The position numbers and the translations under genes are program-made. A model generated the notes under the pieces. That model was not told the origin of the DNA and made no database searches. It saw only the letters and a list, made by a program, of their open reading frames with translations. A DNA stretch of 64,000 nucleotides from Paragorgia papillata (taxonomy: Eukaryota; Cnidaria; Anthozoa; Scleralcyonacea; Coralliidae), in contig JAWNZC010000014.1 in the NCBI GenBank assembly GCA_035771165.1, positions 1,773,001-1,837,000 of the forward strand. Direction: 5' to 3'. This document shows positions 15,001-24,600 of this stretch, piece after piece (position 1 is the first letter of the stretch; the number at the start of each line of letters is the position of its first letter).

Positions 15001-16220
15001 GCTTATTAACATCTTACAACACAGCGTGATGTTGTATAACATAGCTTTAATAAAGTGTTATAATGTAGCGTAACATCTTAAAACATAGTGTAACTCCAAT
15101 GTAGTGTACTGTAACGTCTCACAGCCTAGCACGACATCTACAGTAAATGAGATTCTTTTTTGAATACGAGCTTATTAACTAAAACAATTCCTGGGTGGGT
15201 CTCTCATGGACTCACATAGCAGGCAAATAGCCTGTATATCAAAATAGCCGGTACCATAAATGTACATATGCAAGACAGCCTACAAAAATATCTAAATCCA
15301 AAATATTTATTTTGAACCCTGAATACCCCGCTGTGGCGGGGTATTCAACAGCGGGGTATTCCACTGTGGCAGGGTATTCGAGTCGAATAATGTCACACAC
15401 GATTCACGAAGCTGTCAACAATGGCGGAGTTTGGCGAGAAAAGAAAACGTTGTGCCTGAACATTCAGATGTTGAGTGTTGACAAGAAGATTGTTAGGTTA
15501 CAAGAAAAAAAGGATTCAGGGAATACAAAGAAAGCAACAAACAATGCATCCAGAAGCCTTGAGACGACAACAGAATGGAAACAGACAATTAAAAGCGGAC
15601 CGAAGTTAAGCTAAGCGAACTTTATTAACATTATTTAAGCTTTTTTTGGAAAGATTAATATGTTTCGATATAATATATAATTTATAGACCTTTCGCTCGG
15701 GAAATTCGATGAAATATTACCCCTCGGGATGATATATCCCTCAGGCCATACCTCGGGGTAATATTTCATCCAATTCCCCTCGCTCCAGGTCTATAAATGC
15801 TATTGAGAGTATCACTCTTGGAATCGGGTCGTTTCGTCCCCAACTATTAAGAGTCGATTCATTGACAACATATCTTGATTTGTGACTAGGTAATTTGACT
15901 ATTGTGCACACGATAACGTTTCCGAGCGCTTTTGTATTGTTTACTGCTCTCAAGGGAATCGAGAACAATCAGCTTGTTACTTGAAAGTTGAAACAATACA
16001 AAAACGCTCGGAAACGTTTTATAATACCGTGAAAGATTCTAAATAGGCTCTGATCACCCTCCCCAGAGTAGTGTAAACTAAATAATATATTTAGATAATA
16101 CTCAACAAAGACTATTTCAAAATAAAAATAATAAAGAAATCCAAAAACTCCGAAAAGTAAACGTACCTTAACTAACCAAACAGCCCGAGAAGAACCACTG
16201 CAATCCACTTCAGACGCCAT
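1..16220 (-). CDS. GTF2F2: TFIIF subunit beta (RAP30), partial at 3' end
   Basis: Small subunit of general transcription factor TFIIF, which binds RNA polymerase II during initiation in the nucleus. Minus-strand exons: 16167-16220 (MASEVDCSGSS..VWLVK), 12053-12126 (VPKYLANVWNQADESG), 6856-6985 (LSDSLAKATAEKF..EHKL), 2445-2526 (LEGVVMQRADCKP), 2235-2334 (RRAQQLNSAIFPIYKPVSK), 1529-1672 (DMLFKAFERHQYYYMKDLI, the winged-helix DNA-binding part) and 1-104 (HLKEIL..WELKAEYRHY), running off the window. Each block lines up with human RAP30 in order (VWLVKVPKYL, EGIVVQRAEC, AFEKHQYY, WELKPEYRHY). Splice phases agree except between 12053 and 6985: exon 2 ends two bases into a codon and exon 3 starts in phase 0, and a direct join reads a stop, so a micro-exon of about 19 nt is probably missing. 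An in-frame upstream ATG at 16238 is an alternative start. The gene is divergent to profilin. Confidence 0.93.
105..1528 (-). other. GTF2F2 last visible intron
   Basis: Holds a TTAA-flanked inverted-repeat element at 200-797. Open frames at 503-784 and 1071-1468 have no recognisable domains; the first lies inside that element. I see no other gene here. Confidence 0.7.
200..797. mobile_element. Non-autonomous element, TTAA target duplication
   Basis: TTAAGGTGGCTCCCTA at 200-215 is matched by its reverse complement TAGGGAGCCACCTTAA at 782-797. The TTAA ends fit the target duplications of piggyBac or Kolobok superfamilies. The 590-bp interior has no transposase. Confidence 0.75.
3250..3405. repeat. 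Foldback (hairpin) element
   Basis: TAATCGCATG at 3250 pairs with CATGCGATTA at 3396. The inner arms (AAATTAAGGTTTAATTTCAC and its complement) leave a GC-rich centre containing CTCGCTTCGCGACTCGGG. One of several such foldbacks in the window. Confidence 0.75.
4911..5060. repeat. Dispersed repeat, copy 1
   Basis: Closely matches 49363-49508 in direct orientation: both read TTAACGATCTTA, then a block containing TTTTTGTTTTCTGTAGAAC and TATTGCTTCGC. No coding capacity; ends not defined. Confidence 0.6.
8421..8569. repeat. Near-perfect 149-bp hairpin
   Basis: Arms of about 70 bp run from ATATACTGTAAGTGGGCTTA to its complement, meeting at GGCGATCTTCAGGCGGCTCC. Only a few mismatches are visible between arms. 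Flanked on both sides by (TA)n. Confidence 0.85.
8676..9179 (+). mobile_element. Non-autonomous TIR element, copy 1 (5-bp target duplication)
   Basis: Begins CAGGGTTCAAAATA and ends TATTTTGAACCCTG, flanked by AAGTT at 8671-8675 and 9180-9184. The interior is built from degenerate repeats of a GACGTTACACTACGTT-like unit. A second copy lies inverted at 14813-15321. CAGGG ends with a 5-bp duplication fit the hAT5 type of hAT elements; no transposase is present, so the class is inferred. Confidence 0.85.
9787..10109. mobile_element. Non-autonomous element, TTAA target duplication
   Basis: TTAAAGGTGACGTACAGTCC at the left is matched by the complement of GGATTGTACATCACCTTTAA at the right; the repeat extends to CTGCGCATG, about 30 bp. 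A short plus-strand frame from an ATG near 9900 encodes about 30 residues of no recognisable domain. Confidence 0.75.
10250..10930. repeat. 20-bp minisatellite
   Basis: Tandem GTAACGATGTTTCTCAGAAC alternating with GTAACGAAGTTTCTTTGAAC gives a 40-bp higher-order period between about 10500 and 10900. Degenerate units extend to the left edge. The alternation points to recent amplification of a dimer. Confidence 0.9.
11219..11441. mobile_element. Inverted-repeat element, about 223 bp
   Basis: Arms of about 46 bp: GCCCTAATCAAACGAGAACG at the left and its reverse complement at the right, extending inward through CATCGCAAGTTGGCAGTCAC. No coding content. Confidence 0.8.
12544..13252 (+). mobile_element. 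CAGTGGCGTGG family element, degraded right end
   Basis: Begins CAGTGGCGTGGTGGCAAGTT and shares its body (CTCTGATATGCCATT, TTTGGAGTGAGATTTTAC) with copies at 19338-19800 and 38735-39381. The right end is degraded after a G/C homopolymer tract. No ORF. Confidence 0.7.
13278..13903. mobile_element. pogo/Tigger-like non-autonomous element
   Basis: CAGTGGAGCCTCGCTAT at the left and ATAGTGAGGCTCCACTG at the right are inverted repeats flanked by TA dinucleotides. The CAGTGGA-CCTCG start and TA duplication are typical of pogo-type Tc1/mariner elements. No transposase remains. Confidence 0.75.
14036..14255 (-). pseudogene. LINE-type reverse transcriptase C-terminal relic
   Basis: Read on the minus strand, a short segment gives IPRCRNNCRLRTFHSSGVYL followed, after a small disruption, by SSLEAFKNLLHNEV and a stop. 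The FHSSG..L / SLEAFKNLL pattern resembles the extreme C terminus of LINE ORF2 proteins, where a strand with the G..LWN motif precedes a helix of SL..FK..LK type. It is short and broken, so this is tentative. Confidence 0.35.
14813..15321 (-). mobile_element. Non-autonomous TIR element, copy 2 (5-bp target duplication)
   Basis: Inverted copy of the element at 8676-9179. Starts CAGGGTTCAAAATA, ends TATTTTGAACCCTG, and is flanked by AATAC at 14808-14812 and 15322-15326. A second independent 5-bp duplication fixes both element ends and duplication length. Confidence 0.87.
15681..15797. repeat. Foldback element
   Basis: TTTATAGACC at the left pairs with GGTCTATAAA at the right; inner arms are GATGAAATATTACCCC and its complement. 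Centre is GATATATCCCTCAGGCC. Confidence 0.75.
15916..16018. repeat. Foldback element upstream of GTF2F2 exon 1
   Basis: AACGTTTCCGAGCG followed by TTTTGTATTGTTT is matched by its reverse complement about 75 bp downstream. It lies within GTF2F2 intron 1. Confidence 0.65.
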
Positions 16221-16406
16221 GTTTGTTCCGAGCCCCACGTTTTCTGCTCAGCAGTATTTTCACAAATAAATAGAAACTTCCGGTTCTGCACTTCCGACTC
16301 AAGAATATTTTGTTGCCATTGACTGCTCATTTGTTTACTCTTTGTAGCTTATGTTTTTTTCTTGTATTTCTTTGAAGATAGAAAATCAGTTAATAGTGTG
16401 GTTTCC
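16221..16406. promoter_or_regulatory. Bidirectional promoter, GTF2F2/profilin
   Basis: Only 186 bp separate the GTF2F2 start codon (minus) from the profilin start codon (plus), so both promoters and both 5' leaders must share this stretch. Position is the evidence; no TATA box stands out. Confidence 0.6.
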
Positions 16407-17376
16407 ATGAACTGGCAAACCTTCGTAGATGAAACAATATTAGGGACAAGTCAAGTTGCCAAAGCAGCGATTCATGGACTGGATGGCACACGATATGCAG
16501 CAAGTAGTGGGTTTGTGGTACGCCGTTCAGATATTCTTTATTAACCATTGTAATTAAACAAACTTATAATTTGAATATCAGAAACACAGGGTAAGTGAAA
16601 TAAAGAAGACAGAAATAAAGAAGTGTTCCTCTATCAACTTGGCAACTTATGGAAGTACTGGAGACACTTGGCTGCAGGTCTAGTTGTGCCGGTGGCAATG
16701 CAACGTTGGACACCAGTTTACGAGAAACGGTTTATAAATTTTCATAACTGTCGATGCCGCCAAGAAATAAATCTGGAAAGTGGAACTAAAAAGCTAACGT
16801 AGAGTAGAGCCTTTAATAGACCTTTGCACATGACGTTAAAATGGTCCGGCTTGCGGACTTCAAAGTTCAACAGAGCAAATAATTAATGAAAATTTCATTG
16901 TTTACAAGTATTTTTCTTCCACCAAGGGAATACGGTCATATTCCCACTGCGAATTACGGAGGGTGAGGGATTAAAAAAATAATGAATTTAATAGCTCCTT
17001 CGAAATAAGGGAAAGTTGTTTTTGTTTTTCGCTTTCAGTTGCAGCGGTTCAGCAATTTTCAGTTGCCCTTTAGAATCATATTCACTTTTTCGTTTAGATT
17101 CCAAACGGTGCCATACGTACCTTAGTAACAGCTATTACTATTGATCCATCGCAATTGTATACAAATGGAATAACCTTGGGTCAAGCAAAATACAAGTTTT
17201 TACGAGTAGATCCAGGTAGAGCCGTCGTGTTTCGTAATGAAAGCCAAGGTGGTGGAATTGCCGTGAAAACAAATAAATGCGTAATTATTGGTACTTACAA
17301 CGATGGCATGGAGCCAGGAGACTGCTGTTCAGTGATTGAAAAAATTGCTGATCAGTTCATTATGGTGGAATTTTAA
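16407..17376 (+). CDS. Profilin
   Basis: Actin-monomer-binding protein that promotes nucleotide exchange and feeds actin to formins and Ena/VASP through poly-proline binding, in the cytoplasm. Two exons, 16407-16517 and 17098-17376, both ends in phase 0, give 129 residues, the usual profilin length. The N terminus MNWQTFVDETI carries the conserved W of the poly-proline site. The C-terminal half has GGGIAVKTNKCVIIGTYNDG and ends in a helix (CCSVIEKIADQF) typical of profilins. The second N-terminal aromatic, usually W in the G..WA.S motif, is Y here (TRYAASS). I start at 16407 because the open frame further upstream lacks similarity. Intron of 580 bp; terminator and polyA signal not assigned. 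Confidence 0.95.
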
Positions 17377-17519
17377 CATTAAAAACCGGACTATACAAAA
17401 AATAAATATACTAATTAATCGCAACAGTTATTACAAAGAACTATTTGTGAAAAAAATAATAAAATATATATTGGTACTTGCACCATCCATTTATTTTCTC
17501 TTTTTTTTTATATATTAAG

Positions 17520-17664
17520 TACTTAATAACCGAGAGTGAGGTCTTTACGGTAAAATATTAAACCGAGGTCTTGCTGTATTGACCGAGCGATAGCGAGGTT
17601 AATACGCTCAAGAGCGAGGTTTAATATTTTACCCTAAAGACCGAACGGTCGAGGTTATTAAGTA
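17520..17664. repeat. Foldback element 3' of profilin
   Basis: TACTTAATAACCGAG at the left pairs with the complement of CGAGGTTATTAAGTA at the right, with inner arms GGTAAAATATTAAACC. Centre contains GACCGAGCGATAGCGAGG. Confidence 0.75.
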
Positions 17665-18952
17665 GTTTATTATAAGGCACTTTTTATTTCAAAATCAATC
17701 TTGTATTTCTTGGTCTTTGCTTCCTTTAACTTCGTCAAAACACCGAACTAGCGTTATTTTCTTCTGTTTCTTTCTCGTCTGGATACTAGAATTTACTTTT
17801 ATAATGTTCATCGTCGTCTATTTCATCTATTTTCGCCGTTTATCGGCAATAAAAGTTTCTTATTAGGATTTTTTGTTTGTTTCCAATCGTAGGGCATTAA
17901 CAATTTTCATAATGCCCGTGGACATTACGGAGAAATCTCGCCCCGTCAGCAACCAATCACAGCGCGTGATTTTACCGGAAGTAATCCGTGCCGTATAATA
18001 AAACTTTTTATTTAAAAGTGTATATGAAATAAAAATTAAGTTTGTCACTTACTTGGATTACACTTACAGTGTATTTGATTTTCTGCGTGTAAACTTATAG
18101 CTAAAACATCTTGGCCGAGCGCCTAACACGTCAACACTTGAAACATTTAATAGTTAAAAGGGCATTCAGATTTCAGATAGATCTTTAATCCGAAGCCAAA
18201 CAAGCGCTCACACTGTTTCTTCGTCCTTGGAAAGCTTGTCGTTTGGGCGACAAAGTCGAAACGCGTTCCGGAATTACTACAGTATAAACACCTTGTATGG
18301 TTTGATTATGTGATGCTGAGATGAACACGAGAAAGTATTGCATGTAAATATCACTGGTAAATATGCAGTCACCGCGCGCTTGTATTTATAGTATAAACCA
18401 ACAGTACATACATACATAAAAATGTATTAAAATGCTGAAATACATACATATTGTTTATACATATTGTTTCGAAACCAGACAATCCGCAAAAATTCTCAAA
18501 ACCGTTCAAATTTATACCGCAGACCAGTAGCCCACTGACAGCTGTCGACTTGTCATATATTTCTTGGCGTCTTGTGATTGCGCGCAAATGTTCATTACCT
18601 GAAGCAAAACTCAACTTTCTATCTTCCATTCGTTGTTCTGGTACACGTTCGTAAACCCTTCGAACATACAAATAAGACTTCTGAAGTATGCTGATTCGGA
18701 TCCGCTATTGGTCGTTTGCGTTGATCACGTGATTGACGAAAACATTCTTACACACACACCCAAATAAAGGCCTGACATTCAGGTTAACACACACATATAC
18801 ATACACACATATACACACACACAACCGCGCTCATGACATAGCGGATATGGTTTAGCAACCAGTATATACGCGAGTTGCACGATCATGCGCACGCATAATT
18901 TTGGCGGGCTACATGCATAACAAATGTGGTAAATGAAAGAAATTCGACAAGG
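17665..18952. other. Intergenic, no gene recognised
   Basis: AT-rich sequence with a CA-type microsatellite near 18750-18830. Minus-strand open frame 18369-18671 (100 codons) shows no domain I recognise and is not called. Confidence 0.5.
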
Positions 18953-19247
18953 TCGTGGCTAGATGGGATACTCGCAGTTGAGGTGACCGCGAGGTACTAG
19001 GTCCGAGTCAACTTCGGAACAATCATCGGGATTCGGATTTTTCTACTCGGATTTTTCAAAATGGCGGCCACAATTTCAATCCAAGGAGTGACAAAACTCA
19101 ACGAAGACAATAGACCCCTCAATGAAGAACAAAGTAAGAATTTGTAAGAACAATAAGATTTAAGACTCTAAAGTTTTTATTTTATTAAGAATCGTGGTGC
19201 AAATTTAGTAAAATGCTTGTAGTAGTCTAGACGAATTTTTATGGCTC
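18953..19247 (+). repeat. Inverted duplication, left copy, with candidate first exon
   Basis: About 295 bp repeated in inverse orientation at 21222-21514. It includes an ATG at 19061 opening an exon that ends at a GTAAGA donor after 19133, starting MAATISIQGVTKLNEDN. This looks like a real first exon ending in phase 1, but I could not find its next exon and do not recognise the protein. The right copy has a 7-bp deletion that shifts this frame. Confidence 0.7.
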
Positions 19248-19266
19248 ATATAAAATAAAATGTTGA

Positions 19267-19299
19267 CAAAGATAATATAATATAATATAATATAATATA

Positions 19300-19337
<38 letters not shown>
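19267..19337. repeat. Pentanucleotide and TA microsatellites
   Basis: Tandem ATAAT-type pentanucleotides pass into (TA)n directly before the element at 19338. Confidence 0.9.
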
Positions 19338-19340
<3 letters not shown>

Positions 19341-19800
19341 TGGCGTGGTGGCAGGGGGAGGCAAGGGCCCCCCAACTGGGGTTGCCCGAAAAGGGGCACC
19401 GAAACTAGCAAGGGCTCCAAAACTGAACAAAATAAACCTATTTCTTTGTATAGCTAGGTCTTCAATGGGGGGATATAAAGATCTGAAATCTGTAATCTTT
19501 TGTGTTTTCTATGAAGTTTTATAATCTTGAGAATTCTGTAAAATCTCACTCCAAAATGCAGGAAATGGCATATCAGAGACTCTCGGACCCCCCCCCCCCC
19601 CCCACCTAGAGGTTTGGCACTACTTCGCCGCTTGCATTGGCATGGTCTTTGAGAGCACCTACTTCAGTTATTTTTAAACAAAAAAATGTGATCATTTATC
19701 AAATACAGTAATGTCTTTCTTTCATATTTTTTTTTGGGGGGGGGGGGGGCACCAAAGCTAATCTGGCCACCCCAGCCTGAAACTTGCCACCATGCCACTG
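19338..19800 (+). mobile_element. CAGTGGCGTGG family element inside TA repeat
   Basis: CAGTGGCGTGGTGGCA at the left and TGCCACCATGCCACTG at the right, flanked on both sides by (TA)n. Shares internal blocks with copies at 12544 and 38735 but in inverted order. Confidence 0.8.
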
Positions 19801-20351
19801 TATATGTATGTATATATATATATATGACTTTATTAATTAATCACAATACAGGAGCATGAATCTTAAATGGCCTAGACATAAATACCAAGTCTCTACCATT
19901 AAATCCAATTAGTATTCTTTTCAAACAACCTATTGCAGTAGTTTGAAAGCCCTAAACACTTCTGAGCCACGGTGCATAAAAAACACGGTCTAATACACCT
20001 GCCGGGAAATTAAGATAACTTGAAGTGTATGCATGGTGAAAGTATTTAAAAGCTTTTTCTCTTCTTGTTTAACTTATGTACTGATTAATTTATATCTTAA
20101 TTTCCCAGGTGTATAAAACCGTGCTTTTTACGCATCCGTGGCTTCAGAGAAGTGTTTAGGGCTTTCAAACTACTGCAGGTGTACTAGTTATCTAGTATGG
20201 GACCTCATGTCCTTTTGTAGTTGCACCTGCCCCTGGGCAAATTTAAAAAAAAAAAATTTAAAAAATAGGTTGTTTGAAAAGAATACTAATTCATTTTCTA
20301 AGGGTTCCTGTTTTTTTATACACACTGTATATATATATATATATATATACA

Positions 20352-20456
20352 CAGTGGCGTGGTGGCAAGTTTCAGGCTGGGGTGGGCAGATTGGTTTTGG
20401 TGCCCCTTCTGCACCCCCAGTTGGGGGGCCTTGCCCCCCCTGCCACCACGCCACTG
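20352..20456. mobile_element. CAGTGGCGTGG family, 105-bp miniature copy
   Basis: Both ends CAGTGGCGTGGTGGCA in inverted orientation with only about 70 bp between them, flanked by (TA)n on both sides. It is an internally deleted member of the family at 12544, 19338 and 38735. Confidence 0.85.
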
Positions 20457-20786
20457 TATATATATATATATAGTTCAATCTACAGACACGGTGTTTCGCT
20501 GTACAACAGCTCATCAGTGTAGCTTGGAACAATCTGAATGAATTTCATCAATTACTTATACACATGCGATCGTCGGTGACAACCGCATGTGGGACAGCAT
20601 CGGTGAAATACATTCAGATAGCGTGAAGTGCGCATGGGCCCAGAGTGCTCAAACTTCCACAAGGGTAGTGAGCGTTGCATTATCGCTAATAGGTACCCAC
20701 GATAGAGCGTTGCATTATCGCTAATAGGTACCCCATAAAAGTAGCGTGCTGCGTAGGCAGTGTTGAAACAACAATCGAAATATTGT

Positions 20787-20908
20787 AACTTAGGTTAGAT
20801 ATACTGCCGAAACAGAGAACGTAGGAATCTAACGTTTCGAGCGAAGGCCCTTGCTCGAAACGTTAGATTCCTACGTTCTCTGTTTCGGCAGTATATCTAA
20901 CCTAAGTT
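20787..20908. repeat. Inverted dimer hairpin (AACGTTAGATTCC family)
   Basis: Arms of about 55 bp from AACTTAGGTTAGATATACTG inward through AGAGAACGTAGGAATC and TTTCGAGC, meeting at GAAGGCCCTT. A degenerate relative is at 39605-39732. Confidence 0.85.
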
Positions 20909-20952
20909 TACTATATATATATATATATATTTGTAACATTTTATGTAATAGA

Positions 20953-21042
20953 TACAGCATGAGCAGCCGATCTGTATCTGATTTACAAGGCGAGCCGTAG
21001 TAAATCAGATACAGCTCGGCTGCGAATGCTGTATCTTTCTTA
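20953..21042. repeat. Foldback element
   Basis: GATACAGCATGAGCAGCCGA near 20953 is matched in inverse by CTCGGCTGCGAATGCTGTATC near 21015-21035, with inner arms CTGTATCTGATTTAC and complement. The shared tail repeat lies about 150 bp further on (21185-21225). Confidence 0.6.
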
Positions 21043-21184
21043 AAATACAAATGCATCTAAGTAATCAAGTTCACCAACTATTTTAGCGATATACTCTATT
21101 TTAGCCGAGAAAATCGAAGCTAAAGTTTATGTAAATCAGGACGATTCTGTATCCGATTTACAACCTCTGCTACGGTATTGATTT

Positions 21185-21225
21185 CTTTTGTGTTTTCCTC
21201 ATGAATTATTAATGAGTTTTTTAAG
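21185..21225 (+). repeat. Shared tail repeat, copy 1
   Basis: Block containing TGTGTTTTCCTCATGAATTA then TTAATGAGTTTTT. The same block is found at 24546-24591 and 27709-27756, with a shorter match at 37829-37855. Confidence 0.75.
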
Positions 21226-21514
21226 AGCCATAAAAATTCATCTAGACTACTACAAGCATTTTACTAAATTTGCACCACGATTCTTAATAAAATAAAAACT
21301 TTAGAGTCTTAAATCTTATTATTCTTACAAATTCTTACTTTGTTCTTCATTGAGGTGTCTATTGTCTTCGTTGTCACTCCTTGGATTGAAATTGTGGCCG
21401 CCATTTTGAAAAATCCGAGTAGAAAAATACGAATCCCGATGATTGTTCCGAAGTTGACTTGGACCTAGTACCTCGCGGTCACCTCAACTGCGAGTATCCC
21501 ATCTAGCCACGACA
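21222..21514 (-). repeat. Inverted duplication, right copy (frame-shifted exon)
   Basis: Reverse complement of 18953-19247. The candidate exon starts with the same MAATISIQGV on the minus strand (ATG near 21402) but a 7-bp deletion after GTGACAA shifts the frame. It sits 100 bp upstream of the DBHS start codon in divergent orientation. Confidence 0.75.
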
Positions 21515-21613
21515 TTCCCAGACGCCTGAGCTTGTCTTCAATCTTCATTCTTCATTACAGCGTGGTTGGACTGAGGAAAGAAAACGTTCAGGGCTTGCTT
21601 TCTTCTATAGAAA

Positions 21614-24600
21614 ATGAGCTCTTCGAAACCACGAAATCGTTCACGTTCCCCTGCCAAACGATCTGGTGATCGGCCTTACCACTCCGGCGACAAGAACGAT
21701 CGACGAAACAGCAAGGAGAAAAATATTACGAGAGATAGCTCTCGACATGAAGAAATTGGAACTCCAAAATTGGATGCAAAGCCCATCAAAGTAAAACCTG
21801 ATAAAACGGACAATCGTGATGCGTCGTCAAACGTATCTACACCTAAAGAGACTACTATAAAGTCTACGAACAATAATTCAACTCCAAGACATTCTCATTC
21901 AGGCTCTCACAGCAGAACATATGTGAATCCTGTCACCGGCAAAATGGAAAGAAAGTTTTCAAACCGCTGCCGGTTATTCGTTGGAAATATTATCGACATC
22001 ACAGAAGAAGAGTTTAAAAAAATGTTTGACAAGTATGGTGAATATTCAGAAGCTTATGTGAATAAAGAAAAAGCCTTTGGATTCATTAAAATGGTAAGGA
22101 CTCATTAAAATGGTAAGGATTCGTCGAAGGAAGGAAGGTTGTCCGTTGTCACCACGTGCTGGTTGAGTATAATTTCATGTTCGGCATTTGTGTCTCCAAA
22201 AGCTGCCATTAGCTGGCAGTGCATAGAAATAGTTCAGCTAAAAAACAGAATAGACTTGTTGTTTGAATAGTTTTGGTTTTATAGGGTAGCATGTTCTTTC
22301 ATGATTACAGAAGTCGATCGATTTATACAGAAGTGTTGTCTGTGATATAGCCTGCGTAGCAGGCGTTACTGGATTGGGGGACTGGGGAGAGGGCTGAGAA
22401 GTAACGCCTGCAGTGGAGCTCTTTGGTTTTGTGAAACACCCCCAAATGAAATATGATCTCGAGCGGCCAAAGTCTCAAGCCTAAATTAACTGTTTGTATT
22501 AATTGTAATATTTCAAAATCCATGGCATTTAATTCAATAAAATTTCGCGTAAATTATTATTTCAATAATTCTCTTTGTATAAAAAACAATTATAGTACAA
22601 GGGAGTTAAAAGACTGAGAGTTGGTCGCAAATCTGTGGAAGGGATAAATTAATATTAACGGAATAGTCTGCAGTGTCCGACCGGGTGTCTGCTGACAAAT
22701 ATTTCTAAAACTGTGGACTGGAAATGTATTAAATTAGGTGTGAATGGTAGAGTAATCCTGTTTCTATCAATGGCAACGAATATTCATGAAAAAAACAGTA
22801 ATGACAGCGAGTGTTTACCGAAATAAAACAGTTGCAAACAACGATCAAAATTCGGCGCGCGGCGCGCTCACCTGAAAACAGCAGTATATAGTTTCTAGAG
22901 TATATAATTTTAGTAACATACTTCATTGTATTTATACTGTATTTACGTAATTACTAAATGACATCATACTTATCGGTCGTAGATGGTAGAGCTGACTAGT
23001 GACTACCGACTCATTTAAGACAAGAGGTGAATTAAGATGTACTTCATCCACGCAAATACTTGTCTACTGCATCTGAAATGCACCAAAGTAACATGTAAAT
23101 CCATTCCTTATTCAATAACCTCAAAATAAAGAACATCTGCGGACCAAGGACGGGTAAACAATGATATTTATTCAGTGCAAAGCGCGGAGAGTCAGAGCGA
23201 GACGTAAAGGCCTGAGAACGGCCTAGTTTTCTAGGCGGAGAAGGAGTAGGGAGTCTGAGAACGTCCTAGTTTTTTTGGCGTAGAGCCTGAGAACGTCCTA
23301 GAATTGGTTATACGTCCATGTCCTATTTACACGAATTGCCATCCTTAAGTTAGGTTGTGTGTTGGGGTAAGGCTTTCATGAAGTACTTGGGTTATGTAGG
23401 ACATGGAATTATTACCCTAGAATTGACAAAAACTAGGACGTTTCCAGTCTTCTGCACCCAAAACTAGGACGTCCCCAGACTCCAAGCTTAGCAGCCGAAA
23501 GGCAATGACGTCTTTAACGCGGATGTGTTGACATATAAAGATGAGTCAAGGTGTTGGGATTAATAAATTAAACAAACAGTAGGATATTATAGAACAAAAA
23601 GCTATTAAAATCTGCTAACTATGGACATTATAATTTATATTTGATATGTTTTACACTGTATTGCTTTAAAACTAGACAACCTAATTTATACTTTCTGTTT
23701 GCCTAGTTTTTAATTTTTTTGCCTAAATTTGAGAAACCTTGTACTTGGGGTTCCCAGGCACAACTGAGCTCATTTGGAACCCTGCAATATGGTGCCCAAA
23801 TTCCATGATGGACTAGGCACCAGACTTGGAATTTCAATATATAACCAAATTTAACTTACGGAAACGTTGGAAATTCATAAATTGTAGACAAAAGACACAT
23901 TTAAATTAGAATGCTAATATTGTTACACAAGGACATGATTTTCTAGCTTTGAATTATGCAATGAATGTAAACAAACACTACCCGAGAAAGTTTATATCAA
24001 AAGACACTGAACTGTTGTAAACATAGATCTTACCTATGATAAGTTTCACATATACAAGTCATGTAGCGCATGTGGTTTTTTACGGGCTTGGTGTAATGTA
24101 GAAAGTTAGTGCTGAGAATATTCCAGCGCTGCATGAGTAAGGACCTAACTTCAAAATAATTGATTGTCTTATAAGTATTAAAAGTTTAAAACATGCATTT
24201 TGAAATTTATAAGTATAAACAAGTAATAATCTTAGAGAGAACAGAATTTTGTCTGATGCATTTTTATTTCTGTGAATATAGCTGAAGTTTAAAACACGAG
24301 CAGGAATGTTTTATCAGATTTAAAACCACGAGGGTGCAGCCCCAGTGTTTTAGATCTGATAAAACACGTGATGCGAGTGTTTTCAATGGCTTCAAAAATG
24401 ATTCGTTATTGGATGTTATGTTCATTAGTATTCTTTATATAAAATTGTACATTCATTAGTATTCTTTTTATAAAATTGTATGTTCATTAGTATTCTTTCT
24501 GATGTCAAGAAGTTTTATCAGGTATAAAACCACGGATATGGTACTGATTTCCTTTGTGTTTTCCTCATGAATTATTAATGAGTTTTTGAAGTTGCGTTTA

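Larger units (their letters stand above)
12127..16166 (-). other. GTF2F2 first intron with repeats
   Basis: Filled by mobile elements at 12544-13252, 13278-13903 and 14813-15321, a LINE-like coding relic at 14036-14255, and foldbacks at 15681-15797 and 15916-16018. Nothing else is recognised. Confidence 0.65.

Noticed and set aside
18369..18671. Minus-strand 100-codon open frame (and 67-codon plus-strand shadow)
   Set aside because: No recognised domain, no supporting splice context, and both strands are open by chance.
20138..20541. Several open frames rich in YIYIYI and proline
   Set aside because: They are translations of (TA)n microsatellites and of the CAGTGGCGTGG element.
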